From Streptomyces sp. f51 (lineage in GTDB: Bacteria > Actinomycetota > Actinomycetes > Streptomycetales > Streptomycetaceae): a DNA stretch of 64,000 nt. Both the position numbers and the translations under genes were made by a program. Under the pieces are notes generated by a model. The model saw only the letters and a program-made list of their open reading frames with translations, did not search any database and was not told the DNA's origin. Positions 18,435 to 27,464 of the stretch are shown in pieces (within the stretch, counting starts at the first letter, position 1; each line of letters begins with the position of its first letter). Location of the stretch: contig NZ_CP149798.1 of NCBI RefSeq assembly GCF_037940415.1, positions 682,001-746,000 of the forward strand, given 5' to 3'.

Positions 18435-19331
18435 TCATCCCACGTCGACGGGTTCCACGTCGGCGCTGTGGTGGAGGGGCTTCAGGCCGTACAGGTCGAG
18501 CATCATGCGCAGCAGTCCGAACTGGTTGTTCGGCTGGTCGTCGTCACCCCGCCGGACGTGCTCGCCCACGAGGACGGTGGGGATGTGGTTGGGCCCCCTG
18601 GAATCGTCCTCGTCCCAGGTGACGGCCAGCAGGCTGTTGTGGGTCATCGCCCAGTCGGCGTAGCCGCCGAGGCTGTTCCGCAGCCAGTCGTCGCCCTGCC
18701 GCACGTTCCCGTCGTGCATGTCGTGTTCGAGGTCGGGGACGACGAACGCGATCGTCGGCAGCCGGGTGAAGTCGCGCGGGAAGTCGGTCCACGGGCGATT
18801 GACGGACGCGGGGAGGTTGCCGAAGTTCACCCAGGGGTTGTGCCGGCGTACGTAGGCACCGGCGGCGCAGCCGGTGAATCCGACGCGGGGCATGCTCTGC
18901 GCGTAGCCCACGAAGGTCAGATGGGCCTGGAGGAGCTGGGAACCGAGATTGCGCGACGTGAGCGCGTGCGGGCAGGAATCGTCGTCGACGCCCAGGAAGG
19001 AGCCCGAGAAGAGTGCCAGGTAGTTGGGCTGGCTGGGATGGGTGAGAGCGTAGTACTGCGTGAGCGACGCGCCCCGCCGGGCCAGTTGGTTGATGTACGG
19101 GGCATTCGCGTTGCCGATGACGGCGTCGTACGACTGGTCCTCCTCGATCACCACGACGATGTGGTCAGGGCGGGGAAGCCCTGTTCGCGCCGCCGAGCCG
19201 TCACAGCCCGCTGCCGTCACGAGCGTCGCCAGCACGGCCGCCGACGCGAGGAGGACTCTCCCTGGAAGGCGCCCCGGGGCGAGAAGCCCTCTCCCCGGAG
19301 ACTGCCGCACGCCTCTCACCTGTCTCTTCAC
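18435..19331 (-). CDS. Secreted phosphoesterase family lipoprotein (acid phosphatase/phospholipase C superfamily)
   Basis: A 298-residue exported protein with an N-terminal hydrophobic stretch ending in a lipobox-like LVTAAGC. It belongs to the alkaline-phosphatase-like phosphoesterase superfamily: HIVVVIEEDQSYDAVIGN carries the metal-ligand Glu/Asp, and TQYYALTHPSQPNYLALFSG the nucleophile Thr/Ser region. FVVPDLEHDMHDG and LLAVTWDEDDSRGPNHIPT are the later metal sites. I use the GTG at 19331 (GGAGAGCG just upstream); the frame is open to a GTG at 19415, but that lies inside palindromic operator-like sequence and has no ribosome site. It probably releases phosphate from organic esters outside the cell. 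No Pho-box-like direct repeats were recognised. Confidence 0.78.
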   Translation of the reverse strand: MKRQVRGVRQSPGRGLLAPGRLPGRVLLASAAVLATLVTAAGCDGSAARTGLPRPDHIVVVIEEDQSYDAVIGNANAPYINQLARRGASLTQYYALTHPSQPNYLALFSGSFLGVDDDSCPHALTSRNLGSQLLQAHLTFVGYAQSMPRVGFTGCAAGAYVRRHNPWVNFGNLPASVNRPWTDFPRDFTRLPTIAFVVPDLEHDMHDGNVRQGDDWLRNSLGGYADWAMTHNSLLAVTWDEDDSRGPNHIPTVLVGEHVRRGDDDQPNNQFGLLRMMLDLYGLKPLHHSADVEPVDVG

Positions 19332-19669
19332 CGCTCTCCGTCCGGGCACCGTCTCGACGCCCGCCGCGCCTGACCGCCGCGAGCTGCCACTTGCAGCGTT
19401 CGGAAATACCGTCACAATCGGTATTGATACCTCTTACTGGTCGACATCCGGCGCTGACGCGGACCGACGAGCGGAAGTGCCGACGGCCGTGCCGACGATG
19501 AACGTGACGCCGGGGCGGGAGACCGACAGGCCGGATCCGGAAGGTGGCCCATGCGTCGAGCCAACGCCCCCGTCGACCGCGACGGGAGGACGGCCGGTCG
19601 TCCCGAGGAGCAGGCGTTCGGTGTCAGGAAGGCCGTCGCCGGAGCGCCGGTTCCCCGGGAGACCTCTTC
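19332..19669. other. Intergenic region between phosphoesterase and the glycan locus
   Basis: A 338-bp divergent region. It holds the overlapping palindromes at 19405-19431 and should contain promoters for both flanking genes. Other open frames here are low complexity and arginine/proline rich. I see no RNA gene. Confidence 0.55.
19405..19431. promoter_or_regulatory. Overlapping palindromes, candidate operator
   Basis: A perfect 7-bp inverted repeat AATACCG-N7-CGGTATT (19405-19425) overlaps a second one, GGTAT-TG-ATACC (19420-19431). Three ATACC/GGTAT half-sites are thus packed in 27 bp of AT-rich sequence between divergent genes. This looks like cooperative regulator binding; the regulator is unknown. 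Confidence 0.5.
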
Positions 19670-21544
19670 ATGGGCAAGCTCCAGACGCTGACGGGCGGGC
19701 GCGTGGCGTCCCTCACCAACGCCATGGCCCGGCGGCCCGGTACCGCTGCCGCGGAGCGGCGCCCCTCCGGCCCGACCACCCCCTTCACGTGGGCGACGCG
19801 CCTGATCCTTCCCGCGGCCCTCACCCTCTGGCTGCTGTCCCTGCGCCACGTGGATCTCGCCGGAATGCGCGACTACGGCCTGCTCCAGGTGCTGCCGGTG
19901 CTCTACTGGATCGCCCTCGGCCTGCTCGCCCTCGGCTTCTGCCTGGCACTGGCCGACCGGCGTACCGGCAGCGGATGGTTCGCGGGATACGTCCTCGGGC
20001 TGATCGCGGTCATCCACGCGACCCCCACCCTGCTCTACCCGACTCTGCGCTACAGCTGGGCGTGGAAACACGTCGCGGTCGTCGACGCGGTGATCCGCCA
20101 CCACGGCGAGGTGCCCCACGCGGACAAGCTCGCCATCTACAACCAGTGGCCCGGATTCTTCGACCTCAACGCGTTCTTCCTGCAAGCCACCGGCGTGCAT
20201 TCGGCGCTCGGCTACGCGACGTGGACCCCGCCGGTCTTCAACGCGGTGCTGCTCGGCCCCCTGCTGCTGCTCTACCGGACGGTGACGCGCGACCGCCGGC
20301 TGCTCTGGGGAGCGGCCTGGATCTACTACTCGTGTTCCTGGGTGGGCCAGGACTACTTCGCCCCCCAGGCCTTCGCGTTCCTGCTGTTCGTCACGGTGAT
20401 CGCCCTGGTCATGGGGCAGTTGCCCGGCTCGGTGCTGTACCGGTCGGGCGACACGCACACGGCCCGATGGCCCGTCGGCCGTTTCGTGGCGGTCATACTG
20501 ATCGCGGCCGTCATCATCTCCTCGCACCCGCTGACACCGCTCATGCTGATCAGCGCGCTGGTGGTGCTGTCGCTCCCGCGGCGCAACCGGCGGGTCGTGC
20601 TGCCCGTCCTGGCCGGCACGGTGGTTCTGGCCGTGGTGTGGGACGCCACCGTCGCCCGCCCCTATCTCTCCCAGAACCTGGGCGACTTCATGAACTCCCT
20701 GCTGAAACCGGACACCAACGTCGTCTCCGGGCTGGCCGCCCTCGGCACCGCGGCTCCGGGGCAGGTCGTGGTGTCCTGGGTCGACCGGGGCCTGTCCGCG
20801 GCCGTCTTCGTCCTGGCGGCCGTCGCCTTCCTGGCGCGCCCCTGGGTCCGCCGCACCGCGCTTCCGCTGCTCGTCGTGGCTCCGCTGCCCCTGCTGGCGG
20901 CGAACGCCTACGGCGGAGAGATGATCTTTCGCGCGTATCTCTTCGCCCTGCCGGCGGCCTCGCTGCTGATCGCCGTCCTGCTGCTGAAGCCGGGCACACG
21001 GCCGGAGCGGAGCGCACGGTCTCAGCCGAGCCCACGGTCACAGCCGAGCGCACGTCCACGCCTTCGGACGCTGGCCGCCTATCCGCTGCTCCTCGCCCTG
21101 CTCGGGGGACTCATGTTCGGCTACTACGGCAAGGAATCGGCGAACTACTTCACGAAGGAGGAGGTCGAGGCCGGCCGTTTCGTCGCGGCCACCGCGCCTC
21201 CCGGGTCCACCATCGTCTCCCTGACGTCGGCCGTGCCCGGCCTGTACCTGCGCTACGACGAGAACCCCCAGGTGCAGATGGACGAGCAGGACCTCCGTGA
21301 CCGGGAGCGCCTGGTGAACGACCCGGTGAAGGGCCTGGAAGGGTTCATCCAGCGGGCCGACCCGCAACAGCCCGCCTACATCATCCTGAGCCGGGCGCAG
21401 GCCGCCGACCTCTACGAGCGGGGGATCCTGCCCGGCGGTACGGTGCAGCGCATGGACTCGGCCCTGTCGAAGACCCCGGGCTTCATCCCCGTCTACCGCA
21501 GCAAGGACGCCGTGGTCTACCGGTACCAGGGCGCGAAGAGCTGA
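19670..21544 (+). CDS. Multi-pass membrane protein, candidate GT-C glycosyltransferase or polysaccharide polymerase
   Basis: A 624-residue integral membrane protein with roughly 11-13 hydrophobic segments between residues 40 and 500, then an exported C-terminal domain of about 130 residues (starting YYGKESANYFTKEEVEAG). An extracytoplasmic loop after the early helices has conserved-looking charged/aromatic residues (AIYNQWPGFFDLNAF), as in GT-C enzymes and Wzy-type polymerases. A low-complexity linker (ERSARSQPSPRSQPSARP) precedes the last helix. No named domain is recognised. It opens the glycan locus, with the 142-aa membrane protein gene 7 bp downstream, and it is the only large polytopic protein here besides the flippase. 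Polymerase or lipid-linked sugar transferase is inference. The ATG start is preceded by GGGAGA. Confidence 0.65.
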   Translation: MGKLQTLTGGRVASLTNAMARRPGTAAAERRPSGPTTPFTWATRLILPAALTLWLLSLRHVDLAGMRDYGLLQVLPVLYWIALGLLALGFCLALADRRTGSGWFAGYVLGLIAVIHATPTLLYPTLRYSWAWKHVAVVDAVIRHHGEVPHADKLAIYNQWPGFFDLNAFFLQATGVHSALGYATWTPPVFNAVLLGPLLLLYRTVTRDRRLLWGAAWIYYSCSWVGQDYFAPQAFAFLLFVTVIALVMGQLPGSVLYRSGDTHTARWPVGRFVAVILIAAVIISSHPLTPLMLISALVVLSLPRRNRRVVLPVLAGTVVLAVVWDATVARPYLSQNLGDFMNSLLKPDTNVVSGLAALGTAAPGQVVVSWVDRGLSAAVFVLAAVAFLARPWVRRTALPLLVVAPLPLLAANAYGGEMIFRAYLFALPAASLLIAVLLLKPGTRPERSARSQPSPRSQPSARPRLRTLAAYPLLLALLGGLMFGYYGKESANYFTKEEVEAGRFVAATAPPGSTIVSLTSAVPGLYLRYDENPQVQMDEQDLRDRERLVNDPVKGLEGFIQRADPQQPAYIILSRAQAADLYERGILPGGTVQRMDSALSKTPGFIPVYRSKDAVVYRYQGAKS

Positions 21545-21551
21545 GCCGGCC

Positions 21552-21980
21552 ATGACTCCGCTCCGCTGGGGACTCGCGCTGTCCGGCTGGGTGACGCTGG
21601 CCGTGGTCACCTTCCTGGCGGACGTCACGGTCCTGCGGGTCACCGTGACGACCGTGTTCGTGCTCGTCTGCCCCGGCCTGGCGGCGTCGCGGTGGGCCCG
21701 GTCGGGCGCGGCGCGCCTCACTGAGCGCACCGCGGTCCTGGAGACCGCCGTACTGACCCTGGCGCTCAGCCTGTCGATCGCGGTGCTCGTCGTGGAACCC
21801 CTGTTCCTGAGCGGCACGTTCAGCGTCACCCGGGCGCTGCTCGTGCTCGCCGCCCTCACATCCGCCCTGGCGCTGTCGCCCCGGCCCGGCGGAGGGCCGC
21901 GCCGGGAGCCTCGGGACGCGCCGGGCGCGGACCCACGGACGGCCTGCACAGGCCGCTCCGAGCCCCCGACGGCCGAGTGA
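21552..21980 (+). CDS. Small membrane protein (142 aa), glycan locus
   Basis: About four hydrophobic segments in the first 110 residues (for example WGLALSGWVTLAVVTFLADV and VTTVFVLVCPGLAA), then a Pro/Arg-rich hydrophilic tail. It starts 7 bp after the stop of the large membrane protein, so the two form an operon. No family is recognised. A partner or assembly role for the upstream membrane protein is likely. Confidence 0.65.
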   Translation: MTPLRWGLALSGWVTLAVVTFLADVTVLRVTVTTVFVLVCPGLAASRWARSGAARLTERTAVLETAVLTLALSLSIAVLVVEPLFLSGTFSVTRALLVLAALTSALALSPRPGGGPRREPRDAPGADPRTACTGRSEPPTAE

Positions 21981-22140
21981 CGCGGCCGGGGCCGACCCCC
22001 GGGGCCTCCGCGCCAGGCGCCACCCCGCCACACCCGCCGTACCGCAACAGTCCAGGTGAAGGCCCCGCGGCGGTCCCGCACTCCCTGGCGCACCCCCTCC
22101 GCTCCCGCTCGCTTGACGTCGGTCGCAAATCGGGTGAAGG

Positions 22141-22163
22141 TGTAGATATACGTCGTAAACATA
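22141..22163 (+). promoter_or_regulatory. Shared glycan-locus element, copy 1
   Basis: TGTA-N2-TATACGTCGTAAA-N-ATA, 28 bp before the first glycosyltransferase start. It matches the element at 32112-32134 at 20 of 23 positions. The core TACGTCGTA is a 9-bp odd palindrome. Its AT content and distance fit a promoter/operator. Confidence 0.65.
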
Positions 22164-22190
22164 TGCCGTATGGCGGCGACTCGGAGATGC

Positions 22191-22973
22191 ATGATCATGT
22201 ACAAGGACCCGATCATCAGTGACGAGCGCGAGGCTGGAACCCAGTCCACGCAGTCGACCGTCAGCCTGGTCGTCCCGGCGCTCAACGAGGCGCGCAACAT
22301 CGCGTGGGTCTTCGAGCAGATCCCGGCGTGCGTGGACGAGGTCATCCTCGTGGACGGCGACTCCACCGACGCCACCGTGCCCATGGCACAGCACTGCCTG
22401 CCGACCGTGCGCAACGTACGGCAGAGCGGCCCCGGCAAGGGCAACGCGCTGCGCACCGGCTTCCTCGCGGCCAAGGGGGACTACGTGGTGATGATGGACG
22501 CCGACGGCAGCATGTCACCGGCGGAGATCCCGCACTTCGTGCACTTCCTGGAGCACGGCTACGACTTCGTCAAGGGCTCCAGGTTCGTCGCGGGCGGCGG
22601 TTCGCTCGACATCACCCGCTTCCGCAAGCTGGGCAACCACGTACTCCTGCTCGCCGCCAACCGGCTCTACGACGCGAGCCTGACCGACCTCTGCTACGGC
22701 TTCTGCGCCTTCCGGCGCAGCTTCCTCGACCAACTCGACCTGCACGCCGTCGGCTTCGAGATCGAGGCCGAGATGATCGTGCACGCACTGCGCTCCGGCC
22801 TGCGCATCGCCGAGGTCCCCAGCCTGGAACTCCCCCGCCGCAGCGGCTGTTCGAACCTCCACGCCATATCCGACGGGCGCCGGGTGCTGCGCACCCTGCT
22901 CTCCGAACGGCCTGGCGCCAAGTCGTCCGCCGCCCGGTCCTCCGCCGCACGGCCCGAGCGGAGCGCGTCGTGA
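22191..22973 (+). CDS. Family 2 glycosyltransferase (dolichyl/polyprenyl-phosphate sugar synthase-like)
   Basis: A 260-residue inverting GT-A enzyme. Sequence shows VSLVVPALNEARNIAWVFEQ at the start of the fold, the nucleotide-binding VILVDGDSTDATVP, and the metal-binding DXD block VMMDADGSMSP (Asp-Ala-Asp). No membrane segment is obvious, so it acts at the cytoplasmic face. It resembles enzymes that transfer a sugar from NDP-sugar to polyprenyl phosphate or to a growing lipid-linked glycan. ATGs at 22170, 22191 and 22197 are all in frame; GGAG 4 nt upstream favours 22191. The 23-bp shared element lies just upstream. It overlaps the next gene by 4 bp (GTGA). Confidence 0.85.
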   Translation: MIMYKDPIISDEREAGTQSTQSTVSLVVPALNEARNIAWVFEQIPACVDEVILVDGDSTDATVPMAQHCLPTVRNVRQSGPGKGNALRTGFLAAKGDYVVMMDADGSMSPAEIPHFVHFLEHGYDFVKGSRFVAGGGSLDITRFRKLGNHVLLLAANRLYDASLTDLCYGFCAFRRSFLDQLDLHAVGFEIEAEMIVHALRSGLRIAEVPSLELPRRSGCSNLHAISDGRRVLRTLLSERPGAKSSAARSSAARPERSAS

Positions 22974-24250
22974 ACCACGCCCCGGCCCGCTCCCCCCGGG
23001 TCCGGCCACCGGTGACGGTCGTCGACATCGACCTGGCCCGCCCGGGCGAGTTCCGGCTGCCGGGCGACCGGGGGCCCGCACGGCCACAGGGGCGGGCCCG
23101 GGCGCTCGTACGACTGCGCGGCCGCCCCCTGGGCATGGTGAGCGCCGGGGACACCTCGGGACCCGAGGGACTGTGGCGTGCGCTGGCCGACACCGCCCAC
23201 CTGGAACTGGCCGGGCAGCTCGCCGACCACCGCGCCATGGACGCGACCGGCCCCTCGGACCCCACGGTCCGGCACCCCACGTCCCGGCGGGCGCCCGTCA
23301 TCAGCGTGGTCGTGGCCACGCGTGACCGGCCGGAGAAGCTGCGGCACTGCCTGCGCTCGCTGCTGCGCTCGACGTACCCCGCGTACGAGATCATCGTCGT
23401 CGACAACGCCCCGTCGCACCGCACGACCGAAGTCCTGGTCCGCTCGGAGTTCCCCGGACGGGTCCACTACGTCCGCGAGCCCGTCGCCGGTCTGGCCCGC
23501 GCCCACAACCTGGGGCTCGGCCGGGCACGCGGATCGATCGTCGCCTTCACGGACGACGACACGCTCGTCGACCCCGGATGGCTCTCGGCCCTGGCCGGGA
23601 CGTTCGCGCACGACCCGCGGATCGGCTGTGTCACCGGGCTGATCGTGCCCGCGGAACTGGAGACCGAGGCCCAGACCGCGCTGGAGCTCCAGGGCGGTTT
23701 CGCGAAAGGGTACGTGCCGCGCACCTGGTCACTGTCCGATCCGCCGCCCACGGACCCGCTGTTCCCCTTCACCGCCGGACGCTTCGGCTCCGGCGCCAAC
23801 ATGGCCTTCCGGACCGCGGCGCTCCGCGCCCTGGGCGGCTTCGACACCGCGACCGGTGCCGGGACCCCCGGCCGGGGCGGTGACGACCTGCTCGCCTTCT
23901 TCGAGATCCTCACCGCCGGGCACACCCTCGCCTACCAGCCGGGCGCCATCGTGTGGCACTGCCATCGCCGCACGACGGACGCCGTGGCCGCGCAGGCCTT
24001 CGGCTACGGCGCCGGCCTCGGCGCCTATCTCGCCGGGGCGCTGCTGAGGAACCCCCGTCGGCTGCCCGCCCTGCTGCGCAGGCTGCCCGGCGGCATCCGC
24101 TACGCCATGACCCGGTCACGGGCCCGCGGCGCCGATCCCGAGGCCGGCTGGTCACGGCGGCTGGCGCTCCTGGAGGTGCGGGGGATGCTCTACGGCCCCT
24201 GCGGCTACCTCCGCGGACGCCTGTCCGGCGCCGGCACCGGAATCCGCTGA
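22970..24250 (+). CDS. Family 2 glycosyltransferase with N-terminal extension
   Basis: A 426-residue protein. The first ~100 residues (VTVVDIDLARPGEFRLPGD onward) form a separate N-terminal region of unknown role. The GT-A domain starts at VISVVVATRDRPEKLRHCLR, continues with EIIVVDNAPSHRTTEVL and carries the DXD-type block IVAFTDDDTLVDPGW. GANMAFRTAALRALGGFD and GGDDLLAFFEILTAGH are typical of GT2 rhamnosyl/galactosyl-like transferases that elongate polysaccharides. The GTG start overlaps the preceding stop by 4 bp; CGGAG lies 7 nt upstream. Cytoplasmic. The transferred sugar is unknown; UDP-xylose or UDP-glucuronate made later in the locus are candidates. Confidence 0.87.
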   Translation: MNHAPARSPRVRPPVTVVDIDLARPGEFRLPGDRGPARPQGRARALVRLRGRPLGMVSAGDTSGPEGLWRALADTAHLELAGQLADHRAMDATGPSDPTVRHPTSRRAPVISVVVATRDRPEKLRHCLRSLLRSTYPAYEIIVVDNAPSHRTTEVLVRSEFPGRVHYVREPVAGLARAHNLGLGRARGSIVAFTDDDTLVDPGWLSALAGTFAHDPRIGCVTGLIVPAELETEAQTALELQGGFAKGYVPRTWSLSDPPPTDPLFPFTAGRFGSGANMAFRTAALRALGGFDTATGAGTPGRGGDDLLAFFEILTAGHTLAYQPGAIVWHCHRRTTDAVAAQAFGYGAGLGAYLAGALLRNPRRLPALLRRLPGGIRYAMTRSRARGADPEAGWSRRLALLEVRGMLYGPCGYLRGRLSGAGTGIR

Positions 24251-24254
24251 CGGG

Positions 24255-25604
24255 GTGAGGGGCTTGGACACCAGCCAGGTGACCGACTCGGCCGCGGGAG
24301 GCGCCGGCATGCGACGACGGCCCCTGGGCATGCTGCGCGCCGGCGTCGCAGCCGTGCTGCCGGGAGAGCCCGTACTGCGCACGGGACACGTCCTCGCCGT
24401 CAGTTCCCTCGTCAACGCCGGCCTCGGCTTCTTCTTCTGGACCTTCGCGACCCACTGGTACGACGAGCGGACCGTGGGCCTCAGCTACTCGGCACTCATG
24501 GCGTCCCTCCTGCTCACGGGCATAGGGCAGCTCAACCTGAACGACTTCCTGGTGCGGTTCGTGCCGACCGCGGGCCGCCGCAGCCGCCGTCTGGTCCTCA
24601 TCTGCTACGCGGCCAGCGTCTCCTTCAGCGTGGTCGTGTCCCTGGTGTTCCTCGCGATGGTGCCGGTGATCTCACCGAGGCTCGGCTTCCTGCTGAATCC
24701 GGTCACCGCGACCTGCTTCGTGGTGGCGACCGCCGGCTACGCCGTCTTCGTCCTCCAGGACGGCGCGCTCACCGCGGTCCGCATGCCGGGCTGGGTCGTG
24801 GGCGAGAACCTGATCTTCGCCCTGGTGAAGATAGTGCTGCTCGGCCTCGGCGCCGCCCTGGGCTTCTTCTCGGGGATCCTCCTGTCGTGGGCGGGGGCCC
24901 TCGTGGTCTCGATGGTCGTCGCCAACGCCGTCCTGATGGGCAGAGGCATCCCCCGGCACGAGCGGGAGACGACGACCGCGCCGCCACCGCCCCGCATGCT
25001 CAAATACGCCGCGGCCGACTATCTGGGCTCCCTGTTCCGGGTCGCCGGATACACGGTGGTCCCGCTGCTCGTACTGAACAGTTGCGGTGCCGAGCAGAGC
25101 GCCTTCTACTCGGTCGCGTGGGGTGTGGCGTACGTGCCCTACCTGATCGCCCGCAACATGGGAACGTCGCTGCTCGCCGAATCCGTGCGCGGGCCCGGGC
25201 GTCTCGTGGAGCACTCCCGGCGCGTCCTGCGCCACTCGGGTCTGCTGCTGGGCGGCATCACCCTGGTGCTGGTCGTCGCGGCCCCGCAGATCCTGTCGAT
25301 CTTCGGTGCCTCCTACGCCGCCGCAGGAAGCACCCTGCTGCGGCTGCTGGCCCTGTCCGCGCTGCCGAACCTGCTGCTGAGCGTGGCCATCGACGTCGTC
25401 CGCGCGCAGCGACGGCTCCGCTGGGCGGTATGGCTGCAAGGCGCGATGTGCGTCCTGGTGCTCGGTCTCACGCATCTGCTCCTGCCCGTGGTCGGCCTCG
25501 TGGGCGCGGGCATCGCCTGGCTCGTCACCCAATGCCTGATCGCCGCGTTCCTGCTCGTGTCCAGGTCCCGCTGGCTCGTCCCCGTCGCCGAAGGGTCATC
25601 ATGA
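24255..25604 (+). CDS. Lipopolysaccharide/exopolysaccharide flippase (Wzx/MATE-like)
   Basis: A 449-residue integral membrane protein with about 12 hydrophobic helices, matching the MOP superfamily polysaccharide exporters that flip lipid-linked repeat units. Representative segments are HVLAVSSLVNAGLGFFFWTF near the N-terminus and LKYAADYLGSLFR-like cytoplasmic linkers between the halves. The reading frame starts 4 bp after the upstream glycosyltransferase stop; GTG 24255 is given, but the ATG at 24309 has a better ribosome site (GGGAGG, 8-nt spacing). It overlaps the next glycosyltransferase by 4 bp. Its presence argues that repeat units are built inside and polymerised outside. Confidence 0.82.
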   Translation: MRGLDTSQVTDSAAGGAGMRRRPLGMLRAGVAAVLPGEPVLRTGHVLAVSSLVNAGLGFFFWTFATHWYDERTVGLSYSALMASLLLTGIGQLNLNDFLVRFVPTAGRRSRRLVLICYAASVSFSVVVSLVFLAMVPVISPRLGFLLNPVTATCFVVATAGYAVFVLQDGALTAVRMPGWVVGENLIFALVKIVLLGLGAALGFFSGILLSWAGALVVSMVVANAVLMGRGIPRHERETTTAPPPPRMLKYAAADYLGSLFRVAGYTVVPLLVLNSCGAEQSAFYSVAWGVAYVPYLIARNMGTSLLAESVRGPGRLVEHSRRVLRHSGLLLGGITLVLVVAAPQILSIFGASYAAAGSTLLRLLALSALPNLLLSVAIDVVRAQRRLRWAVWLQGAMCVLVLGLTHLLLPVVGLVGAGIAWLVTQCLIAAFLLVSRSRWLVPVAEGSS

Positions 25605-26608
25605 ACAGCGCACCGTCCACCGAACGCACCGTCCCCACCCTGTCGGTCGTCATCTGTGCCTACACCCTGGACCGCTGGGACGATCTGCGGGCCGCGATCG
25701 GGTCGGTACTGACCCAGGACCCGCCCGCCGACGAGGTCGTGCTCGTGGTCGACCACAACCCGGAACTCCTGGAGCGCGCCGAGCGCGAGCTGCCCGGCGT
25801 CCATGTGGTGCCCAACGACAGGCGCCGCGGTCTTTCGGGGGGCCGCAACACCGGAGTCTCCGTGTCGCGGGCCGACGTGGTGGCCTTCCTCGACGACGAC
25901 GCCACCGCGGAACCCGGCTGGACGGGCCGGCTGCTGGCGCCCTACCGGGACCCCCGTGTGGTGGGCGTCGGCGGGTTCGTGCGCCCGTGGTGGGTGACCG
26001 GGCGACCGGTGTGGTTCCCCCCTGAGTTCGACTGGGTGGTGGGCTGCTCCTACCGGGGACAGCCCCGGCACGCCGCTCCGGTCCGCAACTTCATCGGCGC
26101 CAACATGTCGTTCCGCAGAAAGGAACTGATCACCGTCGGCGGCTTCCTCGACGCCCTCGGACGCGTCGGCAGCCGTCCGATGGCGAGCTGCGACGAGACG
26201 GACCTGTGTCTGCGGCTCGCCGCCCGCGACCCGCGGGCCGTCCTGCTGTACGAGCCGGCCGCCGAGATACGGCACCGGGTCCCCGAGTCCCGTACGAGCT
26301 GGGCCTACTTCCGCAACCGCTGCTACATCGAGGGGCTGTCCAAGGCGCTGGTGGCACAGCGCTGCGGCCGCGGCCCGGCCCTGGCCAACGAGCGCGTGTA
26401 CGTGCGGTCGACCATCTCGCGTGCCCTCGCCCGCAACGTGACGCGGATCCGCCGACCCGGCGCGCTGCGCACGATCGGGGCGCTGTCCGGGGGTGTGTGC
26501 GCGACCGTCTCCGGATATCTCGTCGGATCCGTCCGGCCGTTGGGGTCCCAGGTCTTCTCCCGGCGTCGGCACCGAGTGGCCCAGCCGACCGTGGCGGCAG
26601 GGTCATGA
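25601..26608 (+). CDS. Family 2 glycosyltransferase
   Basis: A 335-residue GT-A glycosyltransferase. Motifs in order: LSVVICAYTLDRWDDLRAAI, DEVVLVVDHNPELLERA, GLSGGRNTGVSVSRADVVAF with the DXD block FLDDDATAEPGW, then FIGANMSFRRKELITVGGF and CDETDLCLRLAARDP. The C-terminal region has basic and hydrophobic stretches that may associate with the membrane. Start and stop overlap both neighbours by 4 bp, so it is tightly coupled to the flippase and the deacetylase. Third glycosyltransferase of the locus; donor and acceptor unknown. Confidence 0.87.
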   Translation: MNSAPSTERTVPTLSVVICAYTLDRWDDLRAAIGSVLTQDPPADEVVLVVDHNPELLERAERELPGVHVVPNDRRRGLSGGRNTGVSVSRADVVAFLDDDATAEPGWTGRLLAPYRDPRVVGVGGFVRPWWVTGRPVWFPPEFDWVVGCSYRGQPRHAAPVRNFIGANMSFRRKELITVGGFLDALGRVGSRPMASCDETDLCLRLAARDPRAVLLYEPAAEIRHRVPESRTSWAYFRNRCYIEGLSKALVAQRCGRGPALANERVYVRSTISRALARNVTRIRRPGALRTIGALSGGVCATVSGYLVGSVRPLGSQVFSRRRHRVAQPTVAAGS

Positions 26609-27420
26609 GCGTCGTCCCCGTCTTCCTCTACCACGCGGTGTCGGACGACCCGCCCTCGTGGCTGGCCCCGTACACGGTGAGTCCGCGTACGTTCGCGGAG
26701 CACCTGGACCTGATCGCCGACGGCGGACTGAGGGTCGTCCCGTTGCGCCGGCTGGTCGACGCCCTGCTCGGGGGTCCCGCGGTGCCGCCGCGGTCCGCGG
26801 TGCTCACCTTCGACGACGGATACGCGGACTTCGCCTCCACCGTGGCTCCGCTGCTCGCCGCCCGGGGACTCCCCTCGACTCTTTACGTGACCACCGGCGC
26901 CCTCGGCGTCCCCGGCCGGCCGTCGGGCGGCGGGCCCTTCCCGTCCGTGGCCACGCTCGACCGGGCCCAGGTCAGGGAGCTGGACGCGGCCGGGGTCGAG
27001 ATCGGCGGGCACTCCGTGACGCATCCTCAACTGGACACGCTGCCCCGGGCATCGGTGCGGGAGGAGGTGGCCGGGTGCAAGCGGGACATCGAGGACACGC
27101 TCGGGCACCGCGCCGACGCGTTCGCCTACCCGCACGGCTACTCCAGCCGCACCGTGCGCGCGCTGGTCCGCGAGGCCGGCTGGACCTCGGCCGCCGCCAT
27201 CCGGGCGGACTCCGCCTTCAGTTCGGGGACGGACGACCCGCTGCGGTTCGCCCGGCTCATGGTCAGGGCCGACACCGGCCGGGACCGCTTCGCGCTCTGG
27301 ACCGGCGGCGAGGGAGCGCCCGTGGCACCGTTCGCCGAGGGAGCTCGGACCAGGGGCTGGCGGGCCTACCGCCGGACGAGGGCGCGGATCGGGCTGCCGT
27401 ACCGGGCGCTGCCCGCATGA
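26605..27420 (+). CDS. Polysaccharide deacetylase (NodB-like, CE4)
   Basis: A 271-residue NodB-homology enzyme. The catalytic metal triad is visible: Asp70/Asp71 in AVLTFDDGYADF, and His136 and His140 in IGGHSVTHPQL. AFAYPHGYSSRTVRALV is the MT3 motif. It opens directly with the fold (VPVFLYHAVSDDPPSW) without signal peptide, so it may act inside or be retained at the membrane. It would remove N- or O-acetyl groups from the glycan or a precursor. Last gene of the five-gene coupled operon 22191-27420. Convergent with the GH16 lipoprotein gene. Confidence 0.88.
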   Translation: MSVVPVFLYHAVSDDPPSWLAPYTVSPRTFAEHLDLIADGGLRVVPLRRLVDALLGGPAVPPRSAVLTFDDGYADFASTVAPLLAARGLPSTLYVTTGALGVPGRPSGGGPFPSVATLDRAQVRELDAAGVEIGGHSVTHPQLDTLPRASVREEVAGCKRDIEDTLGHRADAFAYPHGYSSRTVRALVREAGWTSAAAIRADSAFSSGTDDPLRFARLMVRADTGRDRFALWTGGEGAPVAPFAEGARTRGWRAYRRTRARIGLPYRALPA

Positions 27421-27437
27421 TCTGACCGGACGTCACG

Positions 27438-27464
27438 GACGGGCGGCGGCGCTCACGGCCCGTC
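27438..27464. terminator. Hairpin between convergent deacetylase and GH16 genes
   Basis: A 7-bp GACGGGC/GCCCGTC stem (27438-27444 with 27458-27464) and a 13-nt loop, overlapping the last bases of the GH16 stop codon. Confidence 0.5.
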
